From assembly GCF_022810305.1 (NCBI RefSeq), contig NZ_JALGQH010000021.1, forward strand, positions 1 to 64,000: a DNA stretch of 64,000 nucleotides. Direction: 5' to 3'. Position 1 is the stretch's first letter. Every line of letters starts with the position of its first letter. This DNA comes from Rhodococcus sp. ARC_M6 (GTDB taxonomy: Bacteria; Actinomycetota; Actinomycetes; Mycobacteriales; Mycobacteriaceae). Shown here piece after piece: positions 8,379 to 17,725 of the stretch. The notes beneath the pieces were generated by a model. It made no database searches, was not told the origin of the DNA, and worked only from the letters and a program-made list of their open reading frames with translations. The position numbers and the translations under genes are program-made.

Positions 8379-9026
8379 TCAGGGACCGTTCTGGGAGAGT
8401 GCGGCGGCCATTAGCCCGGCCTCTTGGCTCTGGGTCGCCATGATGTCGCGAGCTGCCTGCTTGACCGGGCCATGGGTGAGCAGGGCGTCGGCGGCTCGAG
8501 CCATCTCGACGCCGCCGAGGTGATGGCGGTACATCAGCTGGAGGAACAGCACTTCTGCGTCGTGTCCGCGGGCGCTAGCGAGGCCGTCGAGTTCCGTCAT
8601 GGTCGCCATTCCGGGCATGAGTCCGGTCGGCGAGTCAGCTGGGCGGGAGGAAGGTGAATGCTTATGTGCAGCAGTGGTATCTGCAAACATCCAGGACATG
8701 GGCTGCCGGTTGGTGGGTGGTGCTTCGGCGAGGCGAAGCCAGCCGAGGAACGTGCCGATCTCCACGGACTGGGCATCGCGAATCTGTCGGGCCAGTGCGG
8801 CGATACCGGGGTCGACGTCCGGATCGAGGCGCTGGACGATCTGTACGGCTTGCTGGTGGTGGGCCGCCATGTCTTGGATGAAACCGATCTCGGTGGCGTT
8901 CAGTACCGGGTCGGCGACGGGTGGGTTCACCGGCGCGAGCAACGGGCGCAGGGCTGCCCCGATCACCAGCAGCAGCACTGCCAGCGATGTGAATGCGAAT
9001 GCGCGCACAACGGCGGATCGTGTCAT
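8379..9026 (-). CDS. DUF305-family exported protein
   Basis: The 215-residue protein has one N-terminal membrane or signal segment (about residues 8-30) followed by a DUF305 domain with paired histidines and methionines (FIQDMAAHHQQAVQIV, later LQLMYRHHLGGVEMA). DUF305 proteins are ferritin-like helical bundles often linked to copper or other metals; metal binding here is inference. Its start overlaps the stop of the upstream secreted LVIVD protein by 4 bases (ATGA), so the two are co-translated. Confidence 0.9.
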   Translation of the reverse strand: MTRSAVVRAFAFTSLAVLLLVIGAALRPLLAPVNPPVADPVLNATEIGFIQDMAAHHQQAVQIVQRLDPDVDPGIAALARQIRDAQSVEIGTFLGWLRLAEAPPTNRQPMSWMFADTTAAHKHSPSSRPADSPTGLMPGMATMTELDGLASARGHDAEVLFLQLMYRHHLGGVEMARAADALLTHGPVKQAARDIMATQSQEAGLMAAALSQNGP

Positions 9027-10582
9027 GACCCGATGGTCGACTGCTGGTTCGCGGGCGGGCTGTACACGTCATTGTCGAGATGCAAAGCCAAGAAACCGTT
9101 GTCGGAGCACGTAACCCACAGTTCGTTGCCATGCCATGCCGGCGGTGAGAAGCACCAGTCGGTGGACAGGTCGCCGCCGGCGAGCATGCCGGTACGCGGC
9201 GACAGCGCTTGGGCGGGATCGAACTCCCCGCGACTGTTGGCCGCAAGCGCCGACGGAAGTGCGAGCACCGGGAACCCGATGATCGATGCCAACGCGTGCG
9301 GCGAGTTCCACCGCTCGAGGTTGCGGCCCGTCATTGCGGGCGGATTGAAGTAAGCGATCTCCCGTACATCGAATGGATCCCGCACATCGAAGACCCGGAT
9401 GCCCGAGGATTCCCAGCCGCAGGCCAGTGCCGTCGGATCCACCGGCCGGTCCGCTGTGCAGTAGTGGGCATCGTAGGCGAAGGCAGATCCGCCTGCTGCC
9501 GAAGCCATTTGGCTGTCGATGTTCTCGGGGAGGTTGATCTCGAGTTTGATGCCACCGACGATCTTCGGGTTGGCGTCATCGGCGACGTCGATCAGTTTCA
9601 CTCCTCCGGAACCGCCTTCGTCGACGGTGAACAGGTAAGGGTCGCCGCCGTACGTCACGGCGATGCTGTGCTGGGTTGCCACTCCGTCGGTCCAGGTCAT
9701 CTGAGCCAGCACGGGCAGTTGAGGATTCGGGTCGCGCCGCTGCACCGCGCTGGTGTCGAGGACTCTGAGGCCGCCGGCGTTGTCCGACAGGAACATCCGG
9801 TTGCCGTCGGGGCTGAAGCCGAAGCCATGCGACGACGGGCCGGACATGCCCTGCCAGATCACTCGCGGGTTGGTGGGATCGTCGAGGTCGACTGCGCTGA
9901 CGAGTCCCGGGGCTACGCCTGACGACCAGTAGGTACGGCCGTCGGGGGAGAACCCGCCCTCGTGGGACGTGATGGGCAACGGCATCTGCAGGTTGGTCCC
10001 CGCTCCCAGATTGAGCAGCCGGGGATGTGCGCAGTCGGAGATGTCGTAGACCGAGAGCAAACCCGACCCGGTGAGTGCCGGAACTCCGGTGCCTACCAGC
10101 AGCTTTCGTCCGGAGTGGACCTTGAGGCTTTCCCAGGTACCGGCGAGCATGGCCGGTTCGGTCAGGTTCACGGTCGGAACCGGGTTGGCGGGATCGGAAA
10201 CGTCGAGAACTTGCACTCCTGGCGCCGGCCCGAGGAGGTTGCCCGGGAAGATTGTGCCCAGGTAAGCGCAGTGGTCGAACGCCGCGGAGACGATGCCGGC
10301 GCCGCGGCCGGCAAAGCCTCCGACGCGAGAGATGTTGCAGCTGTAGCCCTCGGTGCTGCGTCCGCTGTCCCGGTCGGCTGCGGGGACGTCGCCCTGCAGT
10401 CCGGTTTCCGGCATCGAGCCCGGCCCGCAGTCAGCAGGCTCAGCCACGATCCGGCTGACATCGTGCGACTCGATCACCACCCCCGAGGTGTCGGTTCGGG
10501 GGTCGGCTGAACTGACGACGGGCAGTATCAGTGCCAAGGTGGCCGCGACGGTGAAAACGCGAACGGTGTTCAAGGACTTCAT
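9023..10582 (-). CDS. Secreted LVIVD-repeat beta-propeller-like protein
   Basis: This 519-residue protein has a Sec-type signal peptide (about 1-26, MKSLNTVRVF then a hydrophobic core ending SSA). The body has repeated strand motifs of the LVIVD type (GVQVLDVSDPANPVP, GLLSVYDISDCAHPRLL, GGVKLIDVADDANPKIV, SGIRVFDVRDP), consistent with a beta-propeller. Several cysteines may form disulfides outside the cell. It shares a 4-base overlap with the DUF305 gene. LVIVD/DUF305 pairs recur in actinobacteria, but I know of no established function. Confidence 0.85.
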   Translation of the reverse strand: MKSLNTVRVFTVAATLALILPVVSSADPRTDTSGVVIESHDVSRIVAEPADCGPGSMPETGLQGDVPAADRDSGRSTEGYSCNISRVGGFAGRGAGIVSAAFDHCAYLGTIFPGNLLGPAPGVQVLDVSDPANPVPTVNLTEPAMLAGTWESLKVHSGRKLLVGTGVPALTGSGLLSVYDISDCAHPRLLNLGAGTNLQMPLPITSHEGGFSPDGRTYWSSGVAPGLVSAVDLDDPTNPRVIWQGMSGPSSHGFGFSPDGNRMFLSDNAGGLRVLDTSAVQRRDPNPQLPVLAQMTWTDGVATQHSIAVTYGGDPYLFTVDEGGSGGVKLIDVADDANPKIVGGIKLEINLPENIDSQMASAAGGSAFAYDAHYCTADRPVDPTALACGWESSGIRVFDVRDPFDVREIAYFNPPAMTGRNLERWNSPHALASIIGFPVLALPSALAANSRGEFDPAQALSPRTGMLAGGDLSTDWCFSPPAWHGNELWVTCSDNGFLALHLDNDVYSPPANQQSTIGS

Positions 10583-10681
10583 GTTTGAGTCTCTCTCGAA
10601 TCGGACACCTTGGCCCGGATGAAGTTGTAGCGATACGTCGTTTCTGATAGTTCTCCGCGTAGGTGGGGCCTCAGCGCACCG

Positions 10682-13123
10682 TCAGTCAGCAGCCTCGATG
10701 CGAAGGGTGAGAGGACAATCGGCCGACGAGCTGCCGACCTGGAGGTCGTACGAGCCGAGTCGATAGATCCAGTCCCCGCTCTCCTCGTCCCAGATTTCGA
10801 AAGCACGACGCGGCAGAGTGATTGTCGCCGTTACAGTTTCGCCGGCGCCTGCTTCGATGCTCGCGAAGCCGGCCAGCGCTCGGGCCGGCCGCGACGGGTC
10901 GCCGTCGACCGGAGCGAGGTAGACCTGCACGACCTCGCGACCGTGCCGGGATCCGATATTGCGAACACGGACTGTGACGGTGTCACAGTCCCGCTCGACG
11001 CTCTCGTACGCCCACGTGGTGTAGCCGAGGCCGTGCCCGAACGAGTACGCGGGTGCGACATCCAAGCGGTCCCAGGCGCGGTAGCCGATGAACAGGTCTT
11101 CGGAGTACGTGAGCTTGCCGTCGACCGGGGTGACGTCCGTGACCGGGCAGTCCGCGAGAGTGGCAGGCCAGGTAGTGGGCAGCCGACCGCCGGGCTCGGC
11201 CGCACCGGTGAGCACCTCGGCCAGCGCCGCGCCGGCGTCCTGGCCGGGGAACCAGGTCAGGAGCACCGCGGCGACGTCGTCGCGCCACGGCATCTCCACC
11301 GGGGCACCGGAGTTGACGACGACGACGGTGCGCGGATTGACGGCGACCACGCGGGCGACCAGCTCGTCCTGGCGTCCGGGCAGCTTCAGGGTGGTGCGGT
11401 CGAAGCCCTCGGACTCCACCTTGTCGGTGGTTGCCACGACGACGACGGCTACGTCGGCCTGGGCTGCGGCGGCCTCGGCCTCGGCCATAAGTTCCTCGGG
11501 GTCGCGCTGCGGTTCGAGGTGGCCCAGACCGGTGCTGACGATGGCGATGGGGGAGCCCTCCATCTTCATCGGCTCATACCGCAGGGCAACCTCGACGGTG
11601 CGGCCAGCCTCGAGCTCGACGACGGCACGGTCCTTCGGGGAGCCGAAGAGCATCTCGAACGGGTCGAAGCTCTCCAGCGTCTGCTCGCCTTCGAATACCG
11701 TCTGGCCGTCGACGATCAGGGTGAACTGGCCGATGCCCTTGGTGCCGAAGCGGTGCGGGCCGGACAGCTCCGGTGTGAAGGTGCCGGCGATCTCGATGGT
11801 CTGCAGTGACGGGTAGTCGATACCCTCGGGGAGATCGCCCATCCACATGATGTTGCCGTCCGCCAGCGGGAGCTCGCGCTGCAGCGAGCCGTCGGCGTTG
11901 AGGCAGCGGGCCACCAGAGTGAACCCGCGGTCGGCGATGCCCATATCGTCGCTCAGCACCGTGCCGACGCTGTAGCTCAGCGCGTCCGCGGGCAGCGAAG
12001 CCTTCAGCCCGTCGAGGGGGGAGACGACGGCTTCGGGGAACACCATGGCGGAGCCGCCGCCGAGTACCCGAGCGTCGCGTGCGGCCAGGCCGATCAGGGC
12101 GACGGTGGACTCGGTCGGGGCGATCGGCAGGACTGGAATGTTGTCGATGGTGGCGTTGCGGGCGAGCACAAACGACCGGCGGGCAACCTCGCGGGCGATC
12201 TCGCGGCCGTCGATCTCGGCGGGGAACTCGGTGACGGCGGCCGGTGCTCCCTCGAGCAGGCCGACCCGCGCCGCGAGCAGCAGGACGTGACGCACGGCGT
12301 CGTCGACCACGGACTCGTCGACCTCGCCGTTCTGGACTGCCTTGACCAGCAGTTCGCCGTAGACGTTGGCCGGACCGGGCATGGCGACGTCGAGGCCACC
12401 GAGGATGGCGCCCACCGTGGAACGCGTGCCCATCCAGTCGGAGACCACAATGCCGTCGAAGCCCCACTCGTCGCGGAGCACTCCCTTGAGGAGCTCACTG
12501 TGCTCGCTCATCGTGGTGCCGTTGACGCTGTTGTAGGCGGACATGATCGCCCACGGTGCGGCGTCGCGCACGATCGCCTCGAAGGGAGCGAGGTAAACCT
12601 CGCGCAATGCGTTCGGGGACACGATGTTGTCGACGAACATGCGGTCGGTCTCGGCGTCATTGGCCACGAAGTGCTTGACGGTGGCGCCGACGCCCCCGGA
12701 CTGCACGCCTCGGACGAAGCCGGAGCCGATAGCGCCGGTGAGCAGCGGGTCCTCGGAGTACGCCTCGAAGTGTCGGCCGCCGACCGGCGTGCGGTGCATG
12801 TTCACGGTGGGAGCGAGCAGCAGGTGCACACCTTTGCGGCGAGCTTCTTGGGCGAGCAGCGCCCCGGCGCGGGCGATCAGCTCAGGGTCCCAGGAGGCGG
12901 CCATGGCGGTGGGCGACGGCAGCAGGACGGACGGGTCTTCCGGTCCCCACGTGGCGCCGCGGACGCCGACGGGGCCGTCGGACATCACGATCGAGCCGAG
13001 TCCCACCTCGGGGAGCGGGGGCAGTGTCCAGATGTCTTGGCCCTGGAGCAGTCGCGCCTTCGCGTCCAGATCCAACTTTGCGAGGGCTGATTCGACGGCC
13101 TCGTGAGTTGATTCGTCGTGCAT
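10682..13123 (-). CDS. Glycoside hydrolase family 3 beta-glucosidase-type enzyme with PA14 insert
   Basis: The protein is 813 residues. It has the GH3 N-terminal barrel with the nucleophile motif GFDGIVVSDWMGT (Asp near residue 229) and substrate motif KHFVANDAETDR. A PA14-like lectin insert lies at about 400-530, then the GH3 C-terminal domain and a fibronectin-like tail. No signal peptide is seen, so it is probably cytoplasmic. ATG 13123 is supported by GAAGGAG about 7 bases upstream; an open frame continues to 13225. Activity on beta-glucosides is the family default and the sugar specificity is not determined. Confidence 0.92.
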   Translation of the reverse strand: MHDESTHEAVESALAKLDLDAKARLLQGQDIWTLPPLPEVGLGSIVMSDGPVGVRGATWGPEDPSVLLPSPTAMAASWDPELIARAGALLAQEARRKGVHLLLAPTVNMHRTPVGGRHFEAYSEDPLLTGAIGSGFVRGVQSGGVGATVKHFVANDAETDRMFVDNIVSPNALREVYLAPFEAIVRDAAPWAIMSAYNSVNGTTMSEHSELLKGVLRDEWGFDGIVVSDWMGTRSTVGAILGGLDVAMPGPANVYGELLVKAVQNGEVDESVVDDAVRHVLLLAARVGLLEGAPAAVTEFPAEIDGREIAREVARRSFVLARNATIDNIPVLPIAPTESTVALIGLAARDARVLGGGSAMVFPEAVVSPLDGLKASLPADALSYSVGTVLSDDMGIADRGFTLVARCLNADGSLQRELPLADGNIMWMGDLPEGIDYPSLQTIEIAGTFTPELSGPHRFGTKGIGQFTLIVDGQTVFEGEQTLESFDPFEMLFGSPKDRAVVELEAGRTVEVALRYEPMKMEGSPIAIVSTGLGHLEPQRDPEELMAEAEAAAAQADVAVVVVATTDKVESEGFDRTTLKLPGRQDELVARVVAVNPRTVVVVNSGAPVEMPWRDDVAAVLLTWFPGQDAGAALAEVLTGAAEPGGRLPTTWPATLADCPVTDVTPVDGKLTYSEDLFIGYRAWDRLDVAPAYSFGHGLGYTTWAYESVERDCDTVTVRVRNIGSRHGREVVQVYLAPVDGDPSRPARALAGFASIEAGAGETVTATITLPRRAFEIWDEESGDWIYRLGSYDLQVGSSSADCPLTLRIEAAD

Positions 13124-13440
13124 TGTGTACTCCTTCACCATGGGGTTTGATGCGTCGGCCCGAGGGTTGGTCGTCGGCTTACCGGTCTGCTGAACGGTAA
13201 TACTGCCATTATGCCTAATGTTCACTAGGTGTTGTTATTAAAAAGTTATAAAAAGTACGATACGGAGGTGAGGTGCACCCGTGAAGGCTTGTCCGGATAT
13301 GCGGATGCTTGCCGCATTGCGACCCGCCTACTGGTCTACGCCCCGTGTCGAAGATTCGTCTCCGGCAAGGCAATTCGTGTTTGTAACAATTAAATAACAA
13401 AGCCTAAGGCTCGCTAGGTTTTGTCGTTAGTCTGCAGCTT
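13124..13440. promoter_or_regulatory. Divergent promoter region with a candidate operator at 13179-13200
   Basis: This non-coding stretch separates the divergent GH3 and secreted hydrolase genes. It holds TTACCG (13179-13184) and CGGTAA (13195-13200), a perfect 6-base inverted repeat with a 10-base spacer, about 56 bases upstream of the GH3 start. An A/T-rich patch lies at about 13232-13255. A partial inverted repeat, CCTA..TAGG, lies just before the hydrolase gene. No gene is seen here. Confidence 0.45.
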
Positions 13441-14463
13441 ATGAAAAGTCTGATGAGCAAAGGTGTAGTGCTCCTCGCCGCGGCAACCCTGGTTCTGCTG
13501 GGATCCGGTGCCAGTGCGCAGGCGGGCGGAATCGTCTCCGGCGCCGAGCCGACGGCAACTGTCGAAATCAGCAAGTCCGTCGACGACATGTACTCCCAAC
13601 GTGGACCGTGGGAGGTGAGCAAGCAGGCGGGGTTCGGCTGCTGCGACTCCTCCGGTCACAAGTTCGACGTCTGGTACCCGACAGGCGTAGGGGCAAACGG
13701 CGACCGGCACCCGATCATCACCTGGGGTAACGGCACCTTTGCGCATCCCTTCCAGTACGACTACTTGCTTTCACACCTGGCGTCCTGGGGTTTTGTCGTG
13801 ATCGCGCCCGACAACACCAATACCGGCTCGGGGCAGGAGATGCTGCAGGCAGTGGACTTCCTCAAGGGGCAGGACAATGACCCGTCGAGCGTCTTCTATC
13901 AGAGCTTGGATACCGACAACGTCGGCGCAATGGGGCACTCCCAGGGTGCGGTCGGAACACTCAACGCTGCGATCATGGCGGGTGGTGCAATCAAGACTGC
14001 GGTCCCGATCGAGCTTCCCGGCCAGTTCATGTGCACCCTCAACATGCCGAAGCCGGATCCGGCGATGAACGTCTGCACGAACCCCCAGGCGCTGACCACG
14101 GGCTCGGTCTTGTACATCAATGGCACCGCCAGTCCCATTGCGCCTTCCACGCAACCGCTTCCGTGGGAGCAGATCGGTGTTCAGTCCATGCAGGGCTACT
14201 TCGACGCCACCCCGAACTCGGTGCAGAAGGCCAAGGCGACGCTGATCGGCCCGAACCACAACGACATTCAGGGTCAGCCCGGCTGCCCGCCGAACGATCT
14301 GGGCTGCGTAAACGGAGTGCAGGGATTCCTCGGTGTTCTCACCGCCTGGAACATGGACACACTTCAGGGAGATGAGTACGCCCACGGAGCTTTTGTCTCC
14401 GGCACCGGCTCGATGTTCGGCCTTCCCGCCTGGATCAACCAGGCAAGCAACATCACCGGCTGA
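13441..14463 (+). CDS. Secreted alpha/beta hydrolase (chlorophyllase/cutinase-like fold)
   Basis: The 340-residue protein has a signal peptide ending near ASAQA (about residue 28). Its mature part carries WGNGTFAHPFQYDYLLSHLA, then the nucleophile elbow GAMGHSQGA and a late histidine in PNHNDIQG. This matches the dienelactone/chlorophyllase/PET-hydrolase-like group of extracellular esterases. Cysteine pairs (GCC near residue 63, PGC.. LGC near the end) suggest disulfides. It is monocistronic and closed by a strong terminator. The substrate is unknown; a polyester or lipid ester is possible but not shown. Confidence 0.85.
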   Translation: MKSLMSKGVVLLAAATLVLLGSGASAQAGGIVSGAEPTATVEISKSVDDMYSQRGPWEVSKQAGFGCCDSSGHKFDVWYPTGVGANGDRHPIITWGNGTFAHPFQYDYLLSHLASWGFVVIAPDNTNTGSGQEMLQAVDFLKGQDNDPSSVFYQSLDTDNVGAMGHSQGAVGTLNAAIMAGGAIKTAVPIELPGQFMCTLNMPKPDPAMNVCTNPQALTTGSVLYINGTASPIAPSTQPLPWEQIGVQSMQGYFDATPNSVQKAKATLIGPNHNDIQGQPGCPPNDLGCVNGVQGFLGVLTAWNMDTLQGDEYAHGAFVSGTGSMFGLPAWINQASNITG

Positions 14464-14481
14464 CACCGGCAAGGTCAAACG

Positions 14482-14532
14482 CGATCGGTTCCCACCAGCT
14501 TGAATGGGCAGGTGGGAACCGATCGTGCTTTT
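14482..14532. terminator. Bidirectional terminator between secreted hydrolase and thiolase
   Basis: A perfect 15-base-pair stem (14482-14496 with 14511-14525) with a 14-base loop is followed by TGCTTTT on the + strand. It lies between convergent genes. Confidence 0.85.
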
Positions 14533-14543
14533 GTGTCTCTCGG

Positions 14544-15680
14544 TCAGATGAGTTCGACGATGGTGGCGTTGGCCATGCCGCCGGCCTCACACATGGTCTG
14601 GAGACCGTACTGAATTCCGTTGTTACGCATGTGATGTACGAGGCGCGTCATGAGAATTGCGCCCGATCCGCCGAGTGGATGCCCAACGGCGATGGCGCCG
14701 CCGAGCGGGTTCAGCAGCTTTTCGTCCGCACCGGTCTCGGCGAGCCAGGCGAGGGGCACGGGAGCGAACGCCTCGTTGACCTCGAAGGCGCCGATGTCGT
14801 TGATGGACAGGCCCGAGCGTGAGAGCGCCTTTGCGGTGGCAGAGATGGGACCACTGAGCATCATCACCGGGTCGTCGCCGGTGACCGCGACGGTGTGGAT
14901 GCGGGCAATCGGATCGAGACGGCGTTCCGTAGCGATCTTGCTGGTGGTGATCAGCAGTGCAGCAGCGCCATCGGAAATCTGGGATGCGTTGCCCGCGTGG
15001 ATGACTCCGTCGGCCTTGAAAGGGGCCTTGAGTGTTCCGAGCTTGTCGATCGAGCCTCCGCGTCGCAGGCCCTCGTCGACGGCGAGCTTGCCCTCGATGG
15101 GTGCGAGCTGTGAATCGAATGCGCCGGAGTCGATGGCCGCAGCGGTGAGCTCGTGGGAACGTAGCGCGTACTCGTCGAGCGTGCGACGGTCGAGGTTCCA
15201 GCGCTCAGCCATCATCTCGGCCCCGAGGCCCTGGCTGAAACTGTCGACACCGTAGCGAGTCTGAACACTCGGCGGTGTTGCCGAGCTGCCTTCCTTGGCG
15301 GCGCTGCCCATGGGCACTCGGGTCATGGACTCGACTCCGCCGGCGATGATGAAGTCCGCGTGCCCCGCGATCACCGATGCCGCAGCGAAGCTCACCGACT
15401 GCTGGCTCGACCCGCAGGCACGGTTGACGGTTGTGCCGGGAACCGACTCGGGCCAGCCCGCAGCCAGTGCGGCGGTTCGAGCAATGTTTCCCGCCTGATC
15501 GCCGGCCTGCATGACACATCCCCAGATGATGTCGTCGATCTCCGCCGGATCAAGGCCGGTACGGGCGGTGAGGGACTTGAGAATATGTGCGGAGAGGTCC
15601 GCGGGGTGCACGTCGGCGAGGGACCCACCTCGCTTTCCGATGGGTGTCCGAACGGCGTCGACGATGACAGCGTCGTGCAT
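14544..15680 (-). CDS. Thiolase (acetyl-CoA acyltransferase)
   Basis: At 378 residues this is a full-length thiolase. The acyl-accepting cysteine is in NRACGSSQQ (Cys89), the GHPLGGSGA histidine motif is present, and the C-terminal MCEAGGMAN supplies the second cysteine. It should cleave 3-ketoacyl-CoA in beta-oxidation or condense acetyl-CoA. No partner 3-hydroxyacyl-CoA dehydrogenase is adjacent, so the pathway is open. The start at 15680 matches the family N-terminus (MHDAVIVDAVRTPIGKRGG). Confidence 0.93.
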   Translation of the reverse strand: MHDAVIVDAVRTPIGKRGGSLADVHPADLSAHILKSLTARTGLDPAEIDDIIWGCVMQAGDQAGNIARTAALAAGWPESVPGTTVNRACGSSQQSVSFAAASVIAGHADFIIAGGVESMTRVPMGSAAKEGSSATPPSVQTRYGVDSFSQGLGAEMMAERWNLDRRTLDEYALRSHELTAAAIDSGAFDSQLAPIEGKLAVDEGLRRGGSIDKLGTLKAPFKADGVIHAGNASQISDGAAALLITTSKIATERRLDPIARIHTVAVTGDDPVMMLSGPISATAKALSRSGLSINDIGAFEVNEAFAPVPLAWLAETGADEKLLNPLGGAIAVGHPLGGSGAILMTRLVHHMRNNGIQYGLQTMCEAGGMANATIVELI

Positions 15681-15984
15681 GGATGCTCCTACTGTTTGTG
15701 GGTGGGGATCTCGAAGTGGTGAGTGGTCGTCGCCTGCGAGCTGGTTCGACTGGACCGCCTGGCGTCTGATGTGGTGCTGGGAAATTGCACCGTGCCATCG
15801 CAGAGCCGTCCAGGTCTCGTGGCGGGACTTCCACGTTAGCGACTTCCGTAACGTTTCGCTCCGTAATGGAGGGATCTGATTCTGAGTTCCTCACCCGAGC
15901 GAAAGGTACGCCTATCGCCTTGGATGCGACGGAAGGTACGTTCGCTCGGAATGGGGTGGGGATCACCGTGCCGGATTCGGGCGT
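15681..15984. promoter_or_regulatory. Non-coding stretch upstream of the thiolase with a candidate operator
   Basis: No gene is seen. ACGTTA (15833-15838) and TAACGT (15849-15854) form a perfect inverted repeat with a 10-base spacer, about 155 bases upstream of the thiolase start. The region also lies downstream of the ABC permease, and no U-tailed terminator was recognised. Confidence 0.35.
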
Positions 15985-16776
15985 TCACCGCACCGGTCGC
16001 CGGTTGAACAGGTGCCGAGCCCACACGTAGGAGAGAACGGCGATCGCAACGCTCCACGCGATTGCCAGGATCGCGTTGTTGCCGATCGGACCGCCGAGCA
16101 GTAGGCCTCGCAGTGTTTCGATGATCGGCGTAAAAGGCTGGTATTCGGCAAACCATCGCAATCCGGTCGGCATCGACTCGGTCGGAACGAACCCGCTGCC
16201 AAGAAAAGGTAAGAGCACCAACAGCATTGGTAGATTACTTGCAGTCTCGACGCTCTTGCTGACGAGGCCGAGTGCGGCAGACAGCCAAATGAGGGCTGTG
16301 GTGACCAGAATAAGTAGACCGATGGCCGCGATCCATTCGACCAGTCCGGCCGTGGGGCGGAACCCGACGGCGATGGCCACGGCGATCACGATCACGAGGC
16401 TCACCGCCGTTTGTAGAATGCTGCCCAGAACGTGTCCCGTCAGAACTGACGTGCGGGTGATGGACATGGTGCGGAACCGCGCGATGATTCCCGCCGTCAT
16501 ATCCATCGCCACTGAAATGGCTGTCCCTTGCGCCGCTGAAGCCACGGTCATCAAAATGATTGCCGGTGCAACGTAATTGACGTAGTCCGCCCGGCCGCCG
16601 CCTCCTGGGCCGAGTCCGTTTCCGAGGGTTCCTCCGAGGACGTAAACGAACAGCAGTAGGAAGACGACCGGCATTCCCGCCAGCATCAACGTCATCGACG
16701 GATATCGCACGATGCGTCGGAGTGTGCGGCGCACCATGGTTTTGGAATCCTGATAGGCAAAAGTCATGGTTGTCAT
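15985..16776 (-). CDS. ABC-2 type transporter permease (DrrB-like)
   Basis: This 263-residue membrane protein has about six hydrophobic helices and the ABC-2 pattern (MLAGMPVVFLLLFVYVLGG near residue 35, then the MDMTAGIIARFRTMSI loop, and a late FVPTESMPTGLRWFAEYQP). It is the membrane half of a DrrAB-type exporter, and its start overlaps the ATPase stop by 4 bases. The transported compound is unknown. It is the last gene of a reverse-strand string that starts at the XRE-cupin gene. Confidence 0.92.
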   Translation of the reverse strand: MTTMTFAYQDSKTMVRRTLRRIVRYPSMTLMLAGMPVVFLLLFVYVLGGTLGNGLGPGGGGRADYVNYVAPAIILMTVASAAQGTAISVAMDMTAGIIARFRTMSITRTSVLTGHVLGSILQTAVSLVIVIAVAIAVGFRPTAGLVEWIAAIGLLILVTTALIWLSAALGLVSKSVETASNLPMLLVLLPFLGSGFVPTESMPTGLRWFAEYQPFTPIIETLRGLLLGGPIGNNAILAIAWSVAIAVLSYVWARHLFNRRPVR

Positions 16777-17714
16777 CGCGTCGGGGTCCTTTCGATACCG
16801 GTGAGGGTGAGGAACACGTCATCGAGATCAGGGGTATGGACGGAGAGTTCCTTGACATCGATCGAGTGAGCGTCGAGTTGATCGAGAAGTGAGCGCAGTG
16901 AACTGACTCCGCCGTCACTGGGAATCTGCAGGACGAAGGCGGCGTCGTCGCGCGACGATTCCATGAGAACTTCTGCTGCCGAATCGAATTGGATTCTGTC
17001 GGCGAAGTGAAGGCGAATATGTCCGCCCGGAATACGTCGTTTGAGTTCTGCGGCCGTGCCTTCGGCGACGATCCTGCCCTGATCGAGTACGGCGATGCGA
17101 TCCGCCAATTGGTCGGCTTCCTCGAGATACTGAGTCGTGAGGAAGATCGTGACACCGTCGCCGACCAACTCGCGGATGATCTGCCACATGGTGCGTCGGC
17201 TACGAGGGTCGAGTCCGGCAGTGGGCTCGTCCAGGAAGATGATCTCGGGCCGGCCGATCAACGTCATTGCGAGGTCGAGGCGTCGACGCATTCCGCCGGA
17301 ATATGTGGATGCGAGTTTCTTCGCAGATTCGACCAGATCAAACTTTTCGAGGAGTTCGGAAGTGCGACTGCGACGTTCGTCTCGGCTCAGATGATGAAGG
17401 TCGGCCATCAGGAGGAGGTTCTCCTCGCCGGTCAGGTAGTCGTCGACTGCTGAAAATTGGCCGGTGACACCGATATTCGAACGTATGGCATCAGGATCGT
17501 CGGACAGGTTGTAACCCGCGATTCGGATGTCGCCACCGTCGGCCGGTGTGAGTGTGGAGAGAATTTCGACGATGGTTGTCTTGCCGGCGCCATTGGGGCC
17601 GAGTAGCGCGAAGATGGTTCCGCGGTCGACGGAAATGTCGATGCCGTCCAGTACCGTCTTGTCGGAGTAGGACTTTCGTAAGTCTGTTGCAGTGATAGCA
17701 GTGGTGCTGGTCAT
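16773..17714 (-). CDS. ABC transporter ATPase (DrrA-like)
   Basis: This 313-residue nucleotide-binding subunit has Walker A GPNGAGKTT (39-47), signature YSGGMRRRLDL (from 138), Walker B IIFLDEPTAGLD (158-169) and the H-loop region LTTQYLEEADQLADR. The extra C-terminal domain is typical of DrrA exporters. ATG 17714 is chosen because AAGGAA lies 7 bases upstream; GTG 17729 is in frame. It lies 11 bases after the DUF4097 gene and couples to the permease. Confidence 0.95.
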   Translation of the reverse strand: MTSTTAITATDLRKSYSDKTVLDGIDISVDRGTIFALLGPNGAGKTTIVEILSTLTPADGGDIRIAGYNLSDDPDAIRSNIGVTGQFSAVDDYLTGEENLLLMADLHHLSRDERRSRTSELLEKFDLVESAKKLASTYSGGMRRRLDLAMTLIGRPEIIFLDEPTAGLDPRSRRTMWQIIRELVGDGVTIFLTTQYLEEADQLADRIAVLDQGRIVAEGTAAELKRRIPGGHIRLHFADRIQFDSAAEVLMESSRDDAAFVLQIPSDGGVSSLRSLLDQLDAHSIDVKELSVHTPDLDDVFLTLTGIERTPTR

Positions 17715-17725
17715 CAGCGTTCCTT

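Noticed and set aside
13401..13440. Iron box upstream of the secreted hydrolase
   Set aside because: CCTAAGG..TAGG resembles half an IdeR site, but the full 19-base match is poor.
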